A stretch of 64,000 nt of DNA from Pieris napi. Taxonomy: Eukaryota; Arthropoda; Insecta; Lepidoptera; Pieridae. The stretch spans positions 2,692,001 through 2,756,000 of the forward strand of contig NC_062246.1 of the NCBI RefSeq assembly GCF_905475465.1, written 5' to 3'. The notes beneath the pieces were generated by a model, which searched no databases, was not told the DNA's origin, and worked only from the letters and a program-made list of their open reading frames with translations. Every line of letters begins with the position of its first letter. Within the stretch, counting starts at the first letter, position 1. Shown in pieces: positions 31,050 through 43,330 of this stretch. The position numbers and the translations under genes were made by a program.

Positions 31050-31275
31050 AAAATTAGAAAGGCTTTTAAAAGTTGTGGCAGTGTACGTTTAATGCTGGCA
31101 GCATTTTCTAGCTGTGTTGTTGAGCTAGGAAAGCACCAGCTCTGGGGTCACCGGTACTATCTACCAGGCGCCAACATAAATCTTTAATTAGCGCCTGTGC
31201 ACTTGAACACCACGCCCAAGAGTCTGCTCTAAAAGGAACAAAATCAAACTTGGAGCAAAGACTCTTGGTTTGAAT
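31050..31275 (-). pseudogene. fragment of a LINE ORF C-terminus
   Basis: The minus-strand reading SKFDFVPFRADSW, ALIKDLCWRLVDSTGDPRAG and AFLAQQHS parallels the C-terminal end of the LINE at 40.8-42.1 kb (EYDFVPFGVETLG, ISKRLVDITGDRRSG, YLGQRISLAIQ). A short deletion after the last block shifts it into ENAASIKR. It is a dead fragment. Confidence 0.6.
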
Positions 31276-31984
31276 ACAATTCAAATTCAATTAATGAACA
31301 ATAGACATAATTCATCCTTGCAACATTTTCTTAAAATATTATATTTTTGTATTCGAAGCCATGTAAAACCAAAAAGTTTCCAATGAAACCCTAATAAGGA
31401 AAGTAATCAATTTGTGGCTTGTAAATTGTGTTGCTCGGGTATTGTTTTAACCTTCGTATTTATAATATCTGCTTTATTGAGTAAAATATTGTTTTATATC
31501 CATATAACTTTTAATGGCTGAAAACAGGCGAAATTATTCTGCTTTATGTAAAACTTCTTTTTTTTTTAATGTTTGGTGATGATTATTATTATAATTTTGA
31601 ATTCAATTCGATGGCGATGACTACAAAATATCTAAAATATTAAGTCACTGAGTTGTCCCTTTGTATAATAATAATTTTTATAATAAATATGAGGAAAAGC
31701 ATCTCGAAAACCTTCGACAATATGCTCCCACATTCAATTTTCGTAACGGGTTGTACCAAAGTTTAACTTTAAACGGGATTTAAAATAGAAGTTTTGGTCT
31801 GAACTAAATTTGTTTATTATTAACAAATAACGTATGCTTGCTCTTTATAATAAATGCTTATTATACATTATAATTTATACTAAGCCATTCTTAATATTTT
31901 TTTTGAAATATATGGATTCCAAAGACTGTTTGACATTCAGTAAATAGTGTTATATGGTTTATCAATTTAGACATTCCTTTAAAT
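31276..31984. other. no gene seen
   Basis: AT-rich and non-coding. Confidence 0.4.
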
Positions 31985-32165
31985 ATACTCAAACTCAAAA
32001 TATCTTTATTCAAGTGGGTAACCAAGTACACTTTTGAATTGTCAAGTTAAATTAATTGTAAATTTACATTTCCTACCACTTCGCAAGTCAAGGGCGTAGA
32101 GCGGGTAAGAAGAACTGGCAAGAAACTTTCCGCCATTTTTTTTAAATCGCCAAGTATTGTCATAC
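31985..32165 (-). repeat. LINE 3'-end repeat
   Basis: Reverse copy of the family at 2,568-2,893, with GGCGGAAAGTTTCTTGCCAG on the minus strand and AAGTGTACTTGGTTACCC near the tail. Confidence 0.6.
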
Positions 32166-32687
32166 AAATTGTTTGAACTGGAGCAAATCAATCACAAGGA
32201 TTAGGATCATTTAATAATATAATACTAAAATAGAAGTGATGTGCCCATACAGATTCTAAGTTACGGCTTATCAAAGCAAGCGTTTTTTAATAATGCAAAT
32301 ACACTGCTTTTCATAAACAAAGGCGAAATTAATAGTGAGTCCATTATCCGGCATTAAGCACTCGGTAAAACAGAATGGCACGTAATGGCTGCAATAGGCC
32401 CTTTTACGGTTCTAATAAAAACGTCAGTATCTCCCAATACTCATTATCCACTTAATAAATTCACTTTATGCGTGAATAAACTGGCCTAAATCCAATTTAA
32501 TGAAATTCGAAATATAAATTAGAAGTTGATTGGATGAAATATTTTGTTTAAGCAAGAAAGTACCATAATTATGTTTGAGATTCTACAATACTTATCTGCA
32601 CTACTCATTATTTATTGTATTAATTTATATAAGTTCAAATTTATAACGTATACGGTTTGGTCTTCTCTTGGTACTTGTAACTCTCTT

Positions 32688-32795
32688 TAACCGCGAGTTG
32701 GCTGGAAGGGATCGCTTATAACGAAAAGCCTTCAGATTTATTACCGAGTTTTATATGGATTACGTCTCCATATATGCAAAAACGTGTAATTAAAA
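32688..32795 (+). repeat. LINE 3' tail
   Basis: GTTGGCTGGAAGGGATCGCT is a diverged copy of the tail at 28,929-29,069. Confidence 0.5.
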
Positions 32796-35700
32796 TAAAT
32801 TAGCAATTAATTAAGGTTTTTAGTATGATTTTAATCAAATATACCATTGAGTTATAATAATACTTAAATAGATAATTTTATTATGTATTTAATATATTTT
32901 CATGCTAATACTATTTATTCTATACTAGTATTATTATGTGGACCTCTTAACTTTGAAATTGAAAATCATATTTGTACTAAACAGTTATTCATAGAGGTAC
33001 CATAACACCACCAAACAAAGGCGGGTAAAATTGCGGGTCACAACTTGTTAAATATAATAGATAACAATTATGAACTCCAATTAACTAAATTAGACAGTAA
33101 TTTAGGAACTTTTTGCTGAAATATAATATAAGTTTGACGGGTATTTCCTTTCATTCTATAACGAATAAGTACAATGTAAATTGTAAGCCGGAATTACATG
33201 GTATTGATTTAAAAATAAATTATCATTTTGTACAGACAGAAGATAGTCAAACTTGGAGAGTGCCGAAAGGATTAGGGTCTTAAACGATTTTCAAGGTCGT
33301 TGCGTCTATTAGGCTAAGAAAAGCCGGCCTCAGCAGAAATATACAGCCTTCCGTATTACAATTAATTATTTCACTTCTATGCAAAGAGACGTACATAAAA
33401 GAGACCGAGTAGATTCAAAGTAATAAAACCTTTTCTATGTTTCTATAGATCTGAACTGTGAACGTTCTTAATTTAAAATGTTCTTTCTTTTTTATAATTT
33501 CTCACACATTCGTTTCCAGATATATTGGTGAGCTCATGCTGCGATACTGGGGAACTCAATGCAACTTTTCAACGTTACCTAGCTAGCAAGCACACACTTG
33601 CAAAGAATGTATTTAGTATCTATGGCGATGATGATACAACACGTCTTTTTACGTTATAGCTATAAGTAATATTGTATTATTTAAATACTCATTCTTATTC
33701 TCGAGAAGTACTCCGATTATACTCCAGAAAACGCTCTTTTGAATACGTCAAATGAACATTAAGCTTTAAGGATATCCACAGACTATTTAACGATGCCTCT
33801 TTATATGTTATTCACATTTTGATTAACTATCCGTATAATGAAAACAGGCCGTTATAGATTCAGTGAACGTTGCGCTAAGTGGGTTTACAAAAAGCCAGAT
33901 ATTCCATCCACACATCTCTCGTAGCCGCGGGCTATAACTCAGTTTTGATGGTAACTTTTTGTTACATACGCTATCTGTGACAGGAACTTTTATTAAGAAA
34001 AAGGGTGTTCTGGCGGTCATTTTAAGAAATAGTCTTGAAATACGTTGTTTCGCTAACATTAGAAATGATGTTTGATGTTTAAATCGGCAAAATTATTTTC
34101 ATATAACAGTCCTCAGATTGCACCCGTTTGTTTCATTAACTAAAACAAAAACATTTATATAAAAAAAATTACGACCAACCTTGAGCACAAAATTGTAATT
34201 TTTAAGATTAACACATGATTCATCATGCGAGAAAAGTGGCCCACTCGGAGATATAAAGATAGATAGAAAGAAAAAAAAACGAGAATTGAACGTGGCACAC
34301 GCTCGAACCACTGTTCTACAATAGAAGAAAATATTAGCAAATAGACAAGCCTTTAGCCTTAAATATTTATCTCGTGCCTTGACAAATAAATGTTTCAAAC
34401 TTTAGTTTGGAAGTTAATACAGTGTAACATCACTCGATTTAACGACAAACTTATCACAAGATATGAATAAAATAAGTATAAAAAATACAACAAAATTACT
34501 GCAAAACAACACTATTTCAAAAATAATTGTGCTATTTTTTTACGCTATCTAATAAAAACGATTTAGCAAAATACGAAGAAATCCTCCAATGTATAGAATA
34601 CATTTTGATTTAACTGTTTTATTATTAAGGAACAAAAGATTATATTATTAGGAACAAATTAATACCTTACAAAATACAAATGTAAGACTATACGAAATAA
34701 TAACAAGTAAAAAAGCCCGCCACAGGACCACAAAACACTTGAAGCGATGTAAGAAAGTGTGGTAAGTGAAAATATAGATATATATCAAAGCTTTCGGAAT
34801 CTAGATAACTCACTTCTAAACTCCAAAATTAGTTAAGACCTGATTACTAATTGGCGGTAAAGCGGGGACAGGCGAGTTTAGGATAACATCATTTAAATCT
34901 ATCACGTTACGAGAATCAAGACGGGAAATTGGTTCCTATTAGTGCTTATTTAACATCGTAATTATTATTTTTTTAATCAATCAAATGTAGTACATGATTT
35001 AAAAGAAATTAATAAATTTTTAAAATGTTATATGTTTAAGTACTCTCCGTGGCGTAGCGAAGTTACATGCAGTAGTAATAAAATAATATTATTGTTGTAT
35101 AAGAATTATAACTTCATATGGTTTGTTGTTTGTGGACTCAGTTTCCCCACTCAGACTCTCACTAGGTCCGTTGTGCGTAAAGTTCATACATTTCTCGTAT
35201 TTTAAGCATATATGTTTTTTACAACTTAAAAGTTCAATACATATGGGCTAGGTTTAAATTTCGATGTAATAATAATCTTTCCTATTATAAAGCAAATAAT
35301 GTACCTACTTCTCTTTATGTAAACTGTCCATGGCAAATATAAGGCACTAATGGAGAAAATGAGACTTCAAACAATTTTCCTATTAGTATCAAGATTATAC
35401 TAGATTTTGCCATATCCGATTAACAATTTTCGACATCCTAAGCTGCAAAGACTGGACTTCCTATACGGGTCTAGTCTGCAGTGTAAGGATCTGTATTTGT
35501 AAACGACGTAAAGTGTCTGGATAGACAGCTTTAAAGGGTAGACGCACTGCGATTTTTAAACGAAAATAATAAAACGCTTAAAAGCTCAAATACTGCAGTG
35601 GTTAAGCTTTTAAGATCAATACTGTTCAATCTAAGAATATTATTTAGGCTAGGAAAAATGAGTATTAGAGATAATCTTTCCTAATTAACTTTATTTGTTC

Positions 35701-36769
35701 ACGATTTGCAAAGTGCAAACTTATTTCAATTTTATTTCATTCTACTTTTCATTATTCATAACTAGCAAATCACGTGTTAGTTATCACATAACGAGTCTAG
35801 TGCGATAAGTGTAATTGATAATAAATATTTTATTCATAGTTGGACTTTAATACCTATTTAATATTTTAAAGTTCATACATTCATACATCTAGTGTGGTCC
35901 TATCGATTTCCGTAATTCACGCAGTTAAAACCCGCGATTTAACAGCAATGCGGCCTGAACCTTACTATATATGTTAATCCAGGCTAACTAAGCAAGGTTC
36001 TCTTTGAAGTGCAGATTCGGAAGTTTTCCTCTAAAATTAACTATCAATTCGAGTTAATTAAATAAAATATGAAATCCTTTTAATTTTTCCTCTCACAAAG
36101 TTAACCAACTTCAAGGGTTGTTAGTATATTAAATATTTGTTTTAATGCTACGTAATTAGTTCTGGGAAAATGGTTAAAATAAAGTGCGGTTTTAATGAAG
36201 TTAAATGATGAGCTTTTTATTGAACTTTTACGTAATTTCAACGGGTTTGGTAAATATTGATAACTAATTTTTTTACAACATATTTTTAAGCTAGTCGATA
36301 TATTATACTACTAGATCTGACTGTTAGCGCACATATACAGTAAGTGAGTCGACTACGATTGATCAGACCATAAACAAGAATCACTTTTAAAACAGACAAA
36401 TGTGTCTGCCAAACGCCTTATAGGGAGGTCGCACCGTCCTAACGGTCAGTTCGTAAATGAAGCGATATGTACATAATGTTTTGTCATGTTTGATTTCCAA
36501 AATTTAATGGAAGTTATAAGAAGAAAAGATTAAAGCTAAATTTCTTATAGAATATGTCTTTATATTAGCCTCAGTCTCGACAGAGATCAATCTCGGTCTT
36601 GGCCAGAGATTGTGCAAATTGCCGTTTGGATTGGGGAAGATCGCGAACAAACAGGAAATGTTTTAGAATGAATTAAAAAATACTGTTGATGAACAAAGCC
36701 TGTGTAGAATCACATTTTAATTCATACACACTAATGAACGTCATAACAAAGTTAGAGAGCTCAAAATTT
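32796..36769. other. long non-coding stretch
   Basis: About 4 kb of AT-rich DNA. The longest frames (78 codons at 33,823-34,059 and 99 codons at 34,099-34,398, both minus strand) show no domain and no homologue I know. The second overlaps another open frame on the same strand, which argues for chance. Confidence 0.4.
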
Positions 36770-37579
36770 GCTGCCAGTTATTGAAGCAAAAAGCTCTTCG
36801 CCATTCTTTCTCTTTTGCTTAACAAGCTTGTAAAGTAGTGAAATAGGAGCACGCAATTATAGTATACAACACGCAACATACACACACAAAAAGCACACTA
36901 ATGAGTTTTGATATATATCTTCTAGACTGCTACGTTTTTTACGATAGTGCCAACATTCCTTGCACTAGCATTTCTGTGCCCATTCATAGGCGCAACCACG
37001 ATTCATTAGGCGGTTTCCCCCTGAGTTAATGCGACAATTTTACACCCACTCACCCATTCAGTTTAATTTAAATGACCATCCAATTGCTTTACTAATTACT
37101 ACGGTGACGGTTCTCAACCGTTCCATTAATAGTTATAAAACTTCGAATATATTAGCTAATATAATATACGAGTTTCGCTGGGGATTTGTAGAGATAATTT
37201 TCATAATACCCTTCTCGAAACCACTTTGCTGTAAATCAAGTTTTCCGGTAACCCTTTCGAATTTACTGACCGCGAAAACCCAAATAAGCTTTTCATTATT
37301 GAAATTTTATTTATTATTCCTCTATTTCCTTTTATAGATGAGACCTATACTGCAATGTAATACTTCTTGCTTGTGATATTTTTTAAATTTCTGTACATCC
37401 TTCATTATTCCACATCAGAGCAAATTTGGCTATAAAGGTATATTGCAGTGATACTGGCGATTGCAGGGCCGATGGCTGGCCATGCGTCATACTCGTGAAC
37501 GGGTGCTACTTGTGGTGACTGGTCGGACTTGAATTCGTGTATGCGGTGATATTTCGACTATGATTTGCGTGTTGTTCCC
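36770..37579. other. non-coding stretch with a weak LINE-tail copy
   Basis: At about 36,770-36,870 a diverged minus-strand copy of the 2,568-2,893 LINE tail is visible (TTGCTGCCAGTTATTGAAGC; GAAATAGGAGCACGCAATTA). The 102-codon frame at 37,029-37,337 has no recognisable domain. Confidence 0.35.
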
Positions 37580-37800
37580 ACGAGAATGTAAGTGCGTTCT
37601 CCTATTTCACCATGCTTCCTGCTGATAGAGAACAAATCTTTGCTTTTAATTTATTTTATTATTATTAATTACTTAAGAAGTCATGTGGTCATGTCCGTTT
37701 TACGCCCTTGTTTTGAGAAATGGCAGTAAATGTAAAATTATAAGCATTTAATATGTATTTCTTTTTTGACGTTCATAAGTGTATATTGTCTTACCTTTTT
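37580..37800 (+). repeat. LINE 3'-end repeat
   Basis: It matches 2,568-2,893 (GAGAATGTAAGTGCGT, TTACTTAAGAAGTCATGTGG, CATAAGTGTATATTGTCTTA), with the central part deleted. Confidence 0.6.
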
Positions 37801-38055
37801 TTTACTTTAATTATATGTAGCTAAGTTACACCTTTCCTTAAATACTTACTTCGTAATTAATCTACAATTAGAGGTAATTTAAAGACTGACTCTGGGTACA
37901 AAACTGATCGGCTAATGAACACGCAGAAGTAATTAACACGAGGTATAAAACGAAAAACAAAAGCATACACTTGTATAAATGAAATCCAAATAAGAGTAAC
38001 CTATTTTCTGAACGATTCTGAAGACTTAATGAGATTTTTAATTGTAAATAACGTT

Positions 38056-38439
38056 TTATTGTCCAGAATCCGAATAAAATTTCGCGGACGAAGAGGCTTT
38101 GTTATCAAACGCTCCAGACCGCGATCCTGAATCCAGTGACGTAATTAAAGTAGTCAAGGCCCCAGTTAAGTATCCAGTCTTAGGGCTATAAATCAAACTC
38201 GATTGTTTAGTAACCTTTTCGATCCGCTCTTGTCCCTTGAAGCACCTGTGGGTGCTCCAATTGTTAAAGGTCTTTAAAGGTAATATATATATACACTCGA
38301 TATATTTACACTCGTAAATAGTACGGCATCTAACTAGGTAACTAATGTAAACAAAATATTGTAAACCTATTTTAAAAGAGTAAGTGTGGAGTTTCTCGCC
38401 CATTCTTATCCACACGAAACTACCTTTTGGAAGGGGCAA
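38056..38439 (-). CDS. unrecognised 127-codon frame, doubtful
   Basis: This is the longest frame in the window outside transposons. Its N-terminal third runs antisense through a LINE-type tail (38,370-38,525), so that start cannot be original. The C-terminal half (about 38,056-38,270) has mixed composition, is Ser-rich and looks more protein-like. I recognise no domain, signal peptide or membrane segment. It could be part of an unknown exon joined by chance to repeat sequence, or simply chance. Confidence 0.15.
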   Translation of the reverse strand: MPLPKGSFVWIRMGEKLHTYSFKIGLQYFVYISYLVRCRTIYECKYIECIYILPLKTFNNWSTHRCFKGQERIEKVTKQSSLIYSPKTGYLTGALTTLITSLDSGSRSGAFDNKASSSAKFYSDSGQ

Positions 38440-38525
38440 CTAGAATCTTCTTTGTATTTTGTTTGACGTTCAAAAGTGCCATTTTAGGTGGTCTAATTGA
38501 AATAAATGATTTGCCTTTTTTTTTT
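38370..38525 (+). repeat. LINE 3' tail
   Basis: GTGTGGAGTTTCTCGCCCAT, GACGTTCAAAAGTGCC and ATTGAAATAAATGATTTG form a common lepidopteran LINE 3' end followed by a T run. Confidence 0.45.
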
Positions 38526-38773
38526 TCAATATCAGTCAAGAAATATTTATCCGATACTACTAAAAGGGACGGCATTTTTATTTAAATTCCTTGAAATTGA
38601 ATCTATATTTAAATTTCAATGTTACTTAATTGCATATATACAACATATTATTGATCATTTTCCATTAGGAATGCCTTAGATTGACAGAAGTCCTTTTTTA
38701 GCTTTAGCTCACGATGTTTTTAAATTAAACAAGTAAATATCTATAGTTGGTCTCTCACACTTTGAAACCTTTT

Positions 38774-39066
38774 TAAAATAAATAATAGTTAAAAAAACTA
38801 GAACACACGCTTTATATAGAAAACTAAACTAAAAAACAGAAAATAAATTTTAATAAATATTAATTAGGAATAATGTAAATAATTCCTAATTTAGGCTGAA
38901 AATGGTAATGAACAAAAAATACTGGTATTATTGTGAAAAAGCGTGGGGCGCTCTGTGCCATATTTTTCGTCTATCGAGCAACCCAAACCCCTCGATAGTT
39001 CTGTTTTTTAGTTTAGTTTTCTATATAAAGCGTGTGTTCTAGTTTTTTAAAACTATTATTTATTTT
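38774..39066. mobile_element. foldback element, copy 1
   Basis: Arms of about 65 bases (38,774-38,839 and 39,001-39,066) are inverted repeats, almost perfect except in an A run. They enclose a core (about 38,885-38,985) that is nearly identical to the core of copy 2 at 40,324-40,424. The flank after the right arm (39,090-39,240) is also shared and holds a TACA microsatellite at about 39,190-39,210. It encodes nothing. Confidence 0.75.
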
Positions 39067-39240
39067 TTAGTAAATTTTTTTTATTTTTTTTTCGGATTAT
39101 TGCATTGTCATCGATCTTTGACAGGTGCGCAAAGTTTGAATTAAATCTGTCCGTTAAAAGTGGGTCAAAATCGAGTCCGAAGGAGTCGGTTACATACATA
39201 CATACATACAGGTGAAACTAATATAAAGCGTATAAAAAAA

Positions 39241-40164
39241 ACACTTTGACATCGATTTTTGTATGGATTTATAATTAAATTATCTTTTTATTATCTCTTC
39301 GAGTATGTTATGTTTGCCTATAAGTCTTGCTTGTCACATTAAAAATTGTATTTTATTTATCTTGTACCAATGTGTCAGTGTTCCCAGCGCTGGCGAGCGA
39401 TAAATAAAATAAAGAACCGTACGGGCATGTGTTAATTGAGCAAATATCTGGGACTTGACAAGTCAGGCCTCAAGATACCAGAGGCCCGCACCGTCTTCAC
39501 TGGCTTATAACGTCACTGCTTGGAGGATTTCACCATTGTTTACGAGCACTTAGTTTCATTATGTCTTTTAAATATAAGCAGTATTGTGACAAGCTCTCAT
39601 TTTATTGTTTTAAAAGTTTAATTTTTATCGTGCGATTCCATTTTGTTTATTAGTACTGACGACTGTAGATTATAACATTTCGTAGTCTATAACTAATGTA
39701 TTAATTTCAATCACAAATAACCTTTTTTACAGAATATAATTTACTTAACGATGTCTTGTAATTCTTTTGTAATTCGAATATTAAAATAGTATATCGTTAC
39801 ATAGGTACCTACTTTATAAAATAAACCTAAGCGTATTCCATTTGCCACGAACATAATACAACATTAGTAAATTGTACCTAAGACGTTCCTCTCCAGGTCT
39901 AGTTGTTAAAAATAATAAGGAAATTCAATATAAGGCAAAGACTCAAGGGATGGGAATATTTATTCATGTTCCGTTATCGTTGTGGTGTAACATAGAAATG
40001 TTATATATTACGCAAAAATAACTTGAACTTAGATGTCCCTATAGTGTAGTATAATAGCAAAAATCACCTTTTCGATGACACGTAACGGCATATTATTTCC
40101 GATATTTTCAATATGCTTACAATATTTAAGGAAACCCGTAATGTTTTTTAAACAATAAAAGAAA
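39241..40164. other. no gene seen
   Basis: AT-rich. A small segment near 39,340-39,420 (GTTCCCAGCGCTGGCGAGCG) is repeat-like; otherwise nothing. Confidence 0.4.
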
Positions 40165-40232
40165 AGAGCGTACCAATTCTTAAAAGGCTTGCAACGCACT
40201 TGCGCGCCCTCTGGTTATCTCTGGGCGTAAAT
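40165..40232 (+). repeat. LINE C-terminal fragment
   Basis: AGAGCGTACCAATTCTTAAA then GCAACGCACTTGCGCGCCCT matches the LINE ends at 52,725, 60,860 and 62,100. Confidence 0.55.
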
Positions 40233-40261
40233 AGAATCTTAAGATGTACATAGTAATAATT

Positions 40262-40495
40262 AATAAATAATAGTTAAAAAAACTAAAAACACGCTTTTAA
40301 AGCACATCAAACTAAAAAGTGATTCCTAATTTAGGCTGAAAATGGTAATGAACAAAAAATACTAGTATTATTGTGAAAAAGCGTGGGGCGCTCTGTGCCA
40401 TATTTTTCGTCTATAGAGCAACCTAAATTAGGAATTATTTTTAACTTTTTAGTTTGATGTGCTTTAAAAGCGTGTTTTTTAAACTATTATTTATT
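40262..40495. mobile_element. foldback element, copy 2
   Basis: Arms at 40,262-40,320 and 40,443-40,495 are inverted repeats. Their inner sequence (ACGCTTTTAAAGCACATCAA) differs from copy 1 (ACGCTTTATATAGAAAACTA) while still pairing within the copy. A second inner inverted repeat (ATTCCTAATTTAGG) flanks the core. The right flank shares the TACA microsatellite region with copy 1. Confidence 0.75.
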
Positions 40496-40817
40496 TTTTA
40501 GTTAAATTTCTTTTATTTTTTTTTTTCGGATTATTGCATTGTCATCGATCTTTGACAGGCGCGCAAAATTTGAAGAAAATCTGTCCGTTTAAAGTGGGTC
40601 AAAATCGAGTCCGAAGGAGTCGGTTACATACATACATACAGGTGAAGCTAATATAAAGCGTGTAAAAATATAAATTACATCAAAACACGCATATCAGGCT
40701 CTTCTTTAATTGTCTGACATAGTCTGTATAATCATGTAAATATTTATTAAGGTAATAACAATTTAATTAATAACAATTATTTAGATTGAAAAAAAAAAAA
40801 ACTAAACTTAACATAAA

Positions 40818-42120
40818 CTAAAATATATCATTAAAAGGAGTCCCTTTAGGCAACGTTCCGAAGATACTGGCAGCGTTCCCCCTTTGAATTGCTAGACTAA
40901 TTCTTTGTCCGAGGTAGCTGCCAGATCTTCGGTCTCCTGTGATGTCGACTAACCTTTTTGAAATTTCTTTGAAAAGCCTTAAAGCGTTAGGACCCCACGG
41001 ACCAAGGGTCTCGACACCGAATGGGACAAAATCATATTCTGAGCCTAGACCCCTGTATTTGCATGCTTTTTTTTTTCAGCCGCTTCACAAGCCGCACCAG
41101 CTCTGTAGTTGGTTCCATGTAGATGGGAAGGGGCCAGCGTGTCTGAACAGGTTGCATCCCATACCAGTACCCGACCCATCTTCCATGGAATCAAACTCAT
41201 ACCGTCCGGTCTCTTGCCATCGTCTCTTGCAATACCACTCGGCTCAAGTATACTTGGCACGTTGACGGTGGCAAGGGAACGGCGTATGATATCGTTAAGT
41301 GCGGCATGTCTCGAGAAGCGGCCTGCACTTTTTTGGCATGACAGGCCGTGATGTCCTAACTTGTCGACATCACTGCCACAGGGACATATATGAGGAGCGC
41401 AGACCGGAACCCCAAGCCGTAGACAGGTTGCGATTCGAAGCGTGTCAGGCTCAAGAAAAGTTCCTGTATTTGTCGATGGGTAAGCTTGAAGCCAGTAGCC
41501 GGCCTCATGCGTACCCACGGCCAAAAGCCTAGCACGCGCCGAACCTGTACTACAACTCAAAAGATCGTCAAAAGTCAGTTTGCAGTGTATGTCATCCCAG
41601 CTCCTCTGTGAATTTAGAGATAATGGAAAATTTTGACCTGGGCATGCAATCAAGAAAGCGTTTCTAGCTTCTTCCAAGCCAGCAATCTCAAAGTTTGAAG
41701 GGGAAGCCCTTAAAATTTTACTTATGAGATTTGCTGAACTATGGACAGAAGATAGAAAGGCTGGCAAAGCGACACTGGAAATTTTGCGAATCCCTAAACC
41801 ACCATAACGGATGGGTAGGGAAGCTTGGGTCCAAGATTGCTCGTTCAGCTGCATATTAAGAAGTGATTCTAAGCTAATTTTAATTAAGTCGTCTAATGGT
41901 GTTAAAAGATCTGGGTGATTCCAAAAGGAGCAGCAACGGAGCACATACGTAAATTTTGGGAGAAAAAGACAGAATTTTAGGATGCAAAGTGCATAATGTG
42001 GACTAATTTCAAGGAGACGGTCAGCAGAATTTTGAAATTTAGTAATTGAAGTATGAATATAATCAGAGATAGATTCATTAAAAATTGGAGAACCTAAAAG
42101 GTAAAGGGAATTCCTGTTAA
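40818..42120 (-). pseudogene. non-LTR retrotransposon ORF, C-terminal part, frameshifted
   Basis: From about 42,120 down to 41,045 the minus strand is open. In order: LLGSPIFNES, LLEISPHYALCILKF, SLPIRYGGLGIR, TGSARARLLAV, a zinc-knuckle-like CPCG...HHGLSC (about 41,340-41,380), RFSRHAALNDIIRRSL, GKRPDGMSL and VLVWDATCSDT. A ten-base A run on the minus strand (41,067-41,076) then breaks the frame. One base more would restore reading into EYDFVPFGVETLGPWG and IAL-type ends, finishing at a stop at 40,818-40,820. The C/H cluster, then RH, then PD...D resembles the restriction-like endonuclease tail of R2-type LINEs. Palm and finger domains of reverse transcriptase are missing, so it is 5'-truncated. 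Confidence 0.75.
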
Positions 42121-42128
42121 CTATTTTC

Positions 42129-42185
42129 TTTAATTATATTTAATAAATGTACTGAAACTCAACACATTTATTAAATATAATTAAA
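42129..42185. repeat. perfect 22-bp inverted repeat at LINE 5' junction
   Basis: Arms at 42,129-42,150 and 42,164-42,185 are exact reverse complements with a 13-base spacer. A further inverted match of AACTATT flanks them. The structure sits where LINE similarity stops. Confidence 0.8.
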
Positions 42186-42714
42186 TAGTTTACAACACAC
42201 CTCTATATACCTATACATAATATTAGGGTACATTCTTTATCATAGAAAAGTAGAACCTTTTACGGAAACATTTGAAAATCCCTCGAACATTTCCAAATTT
42301 TATTTCAGTGTTAAATTGAATTTGAAGAGGTATTGATGAAGCGTTCGCACCATTTGCGCCTCTTTGTCTGAGTTCGCCATTTGGCTTGTTTAGTACGCAA
42401 AGAAAATATTTCACGCTGAACTGTACACGAAAACACGCTTTCCCAAGACGATGATGGAAGTGTAACTGAATGGAAAATCGTGGGAAAGTCAAACACGAGG
42501 CCCTAATGAAAAACAAATCTCGTCTTATTTCGCTGTGTAATAATTAGAAACGTATTATACTCGGAAAATGTGAATTGATAATTAACCTAAATAATATCAG
42601 CGCAGTAGAATATTCTTATTTAAGTAATTAAGGTTCAAATTAACTTCTTTACAGGATTTAAATATAGTTTCTAGTGCTTTTTACTTTTATGTAAATAATA
42701 AAAAATAAAATCAG
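42186..42714. other. no gene seen
   Basis: Overlapping minus-strand frames of 97 and 61 codons at 42,223-42,516 shadow each other and show no domain. Confidence 0.4.
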
Positions 42715-42960
42715 AAAAGGCTACAGGTTTTTTTATCTAATAGGCAAGTAGGTGATAAACCTCCTGTGCCCGAAACACGCCGTCGACTTTTTGGGTCTAA
42801 GACATTTCGGTTTCCACGTGATTTTTTCCTTCACCGTTCGAGCGAATTTTTAATGCGCACATAGTAAGAAAGTCTATTGGTGCACAGCCGGGGATCGAAC
42901 CTACGACCTTAGGGATGAGAGTCGCACGCTGAAGACACTAGGCAACACTGCTCTGTAAAA
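42715..42960 (-). mobile_element. tRNA-derived SINE
   Basis: On the minus strand: head GTTGCCTAGTGTCTTCAGCG, B-box-like GGTCGTAGGTTCGATCCCC, then AAAAAGTCGACGGCGTGTTT. The 3' end is shortened. Confidence 0.7.
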
Positions 42961-43084
42961 TGTAAATATATTATAAGGGTGTTTAATTGTTTTTTTTTCA
43001 TAATTCTTTAAAAGTAAAACAGCTGTCCAAAAACTGGTTGCCTGGAAGAAATGTCTTTCACTTACACAAGTGAAAATGATAGAC

Positions 43085-43330
43085 GTTGCCGGCCTTTAAG
43101 AATTGGTACGCTGTTTTTTTGTGGATGCTAAGTCGATATCGATAATACTTCGGTGGGACACTGGTTCCACATGATAGTATGACAAACGTCGAGGTGGAAT
43201 TTCTGCCTCGACGACCGATAATAAAACTCAGCTGCAGGTTTTAATTCGAAACATTCCTCCAAACAGTCTCCATGGTACAGTCACCAAGCTTCTTAGAGGC
43301 TAATTTAGCCTTTTGCGGTGTCACCCATAC
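43085..43330 (-). pseudogene. decayed LINE C-terminus
   Basis: The minus strand shows scattered pieces of the family better kept at 52.6 kb: CTCGACGTTTGTCAT, a WNQCPTEV-like block and GCGTACCAATTCTTAAAGGC. Frames are broken throughout. Confidence 0.5.

Noticed and set aside
34099..34398. 99- and 61-codon minus-strand frames
   Set aside because: They overlap in different frames, are low in complexity and show no recognisable feature.
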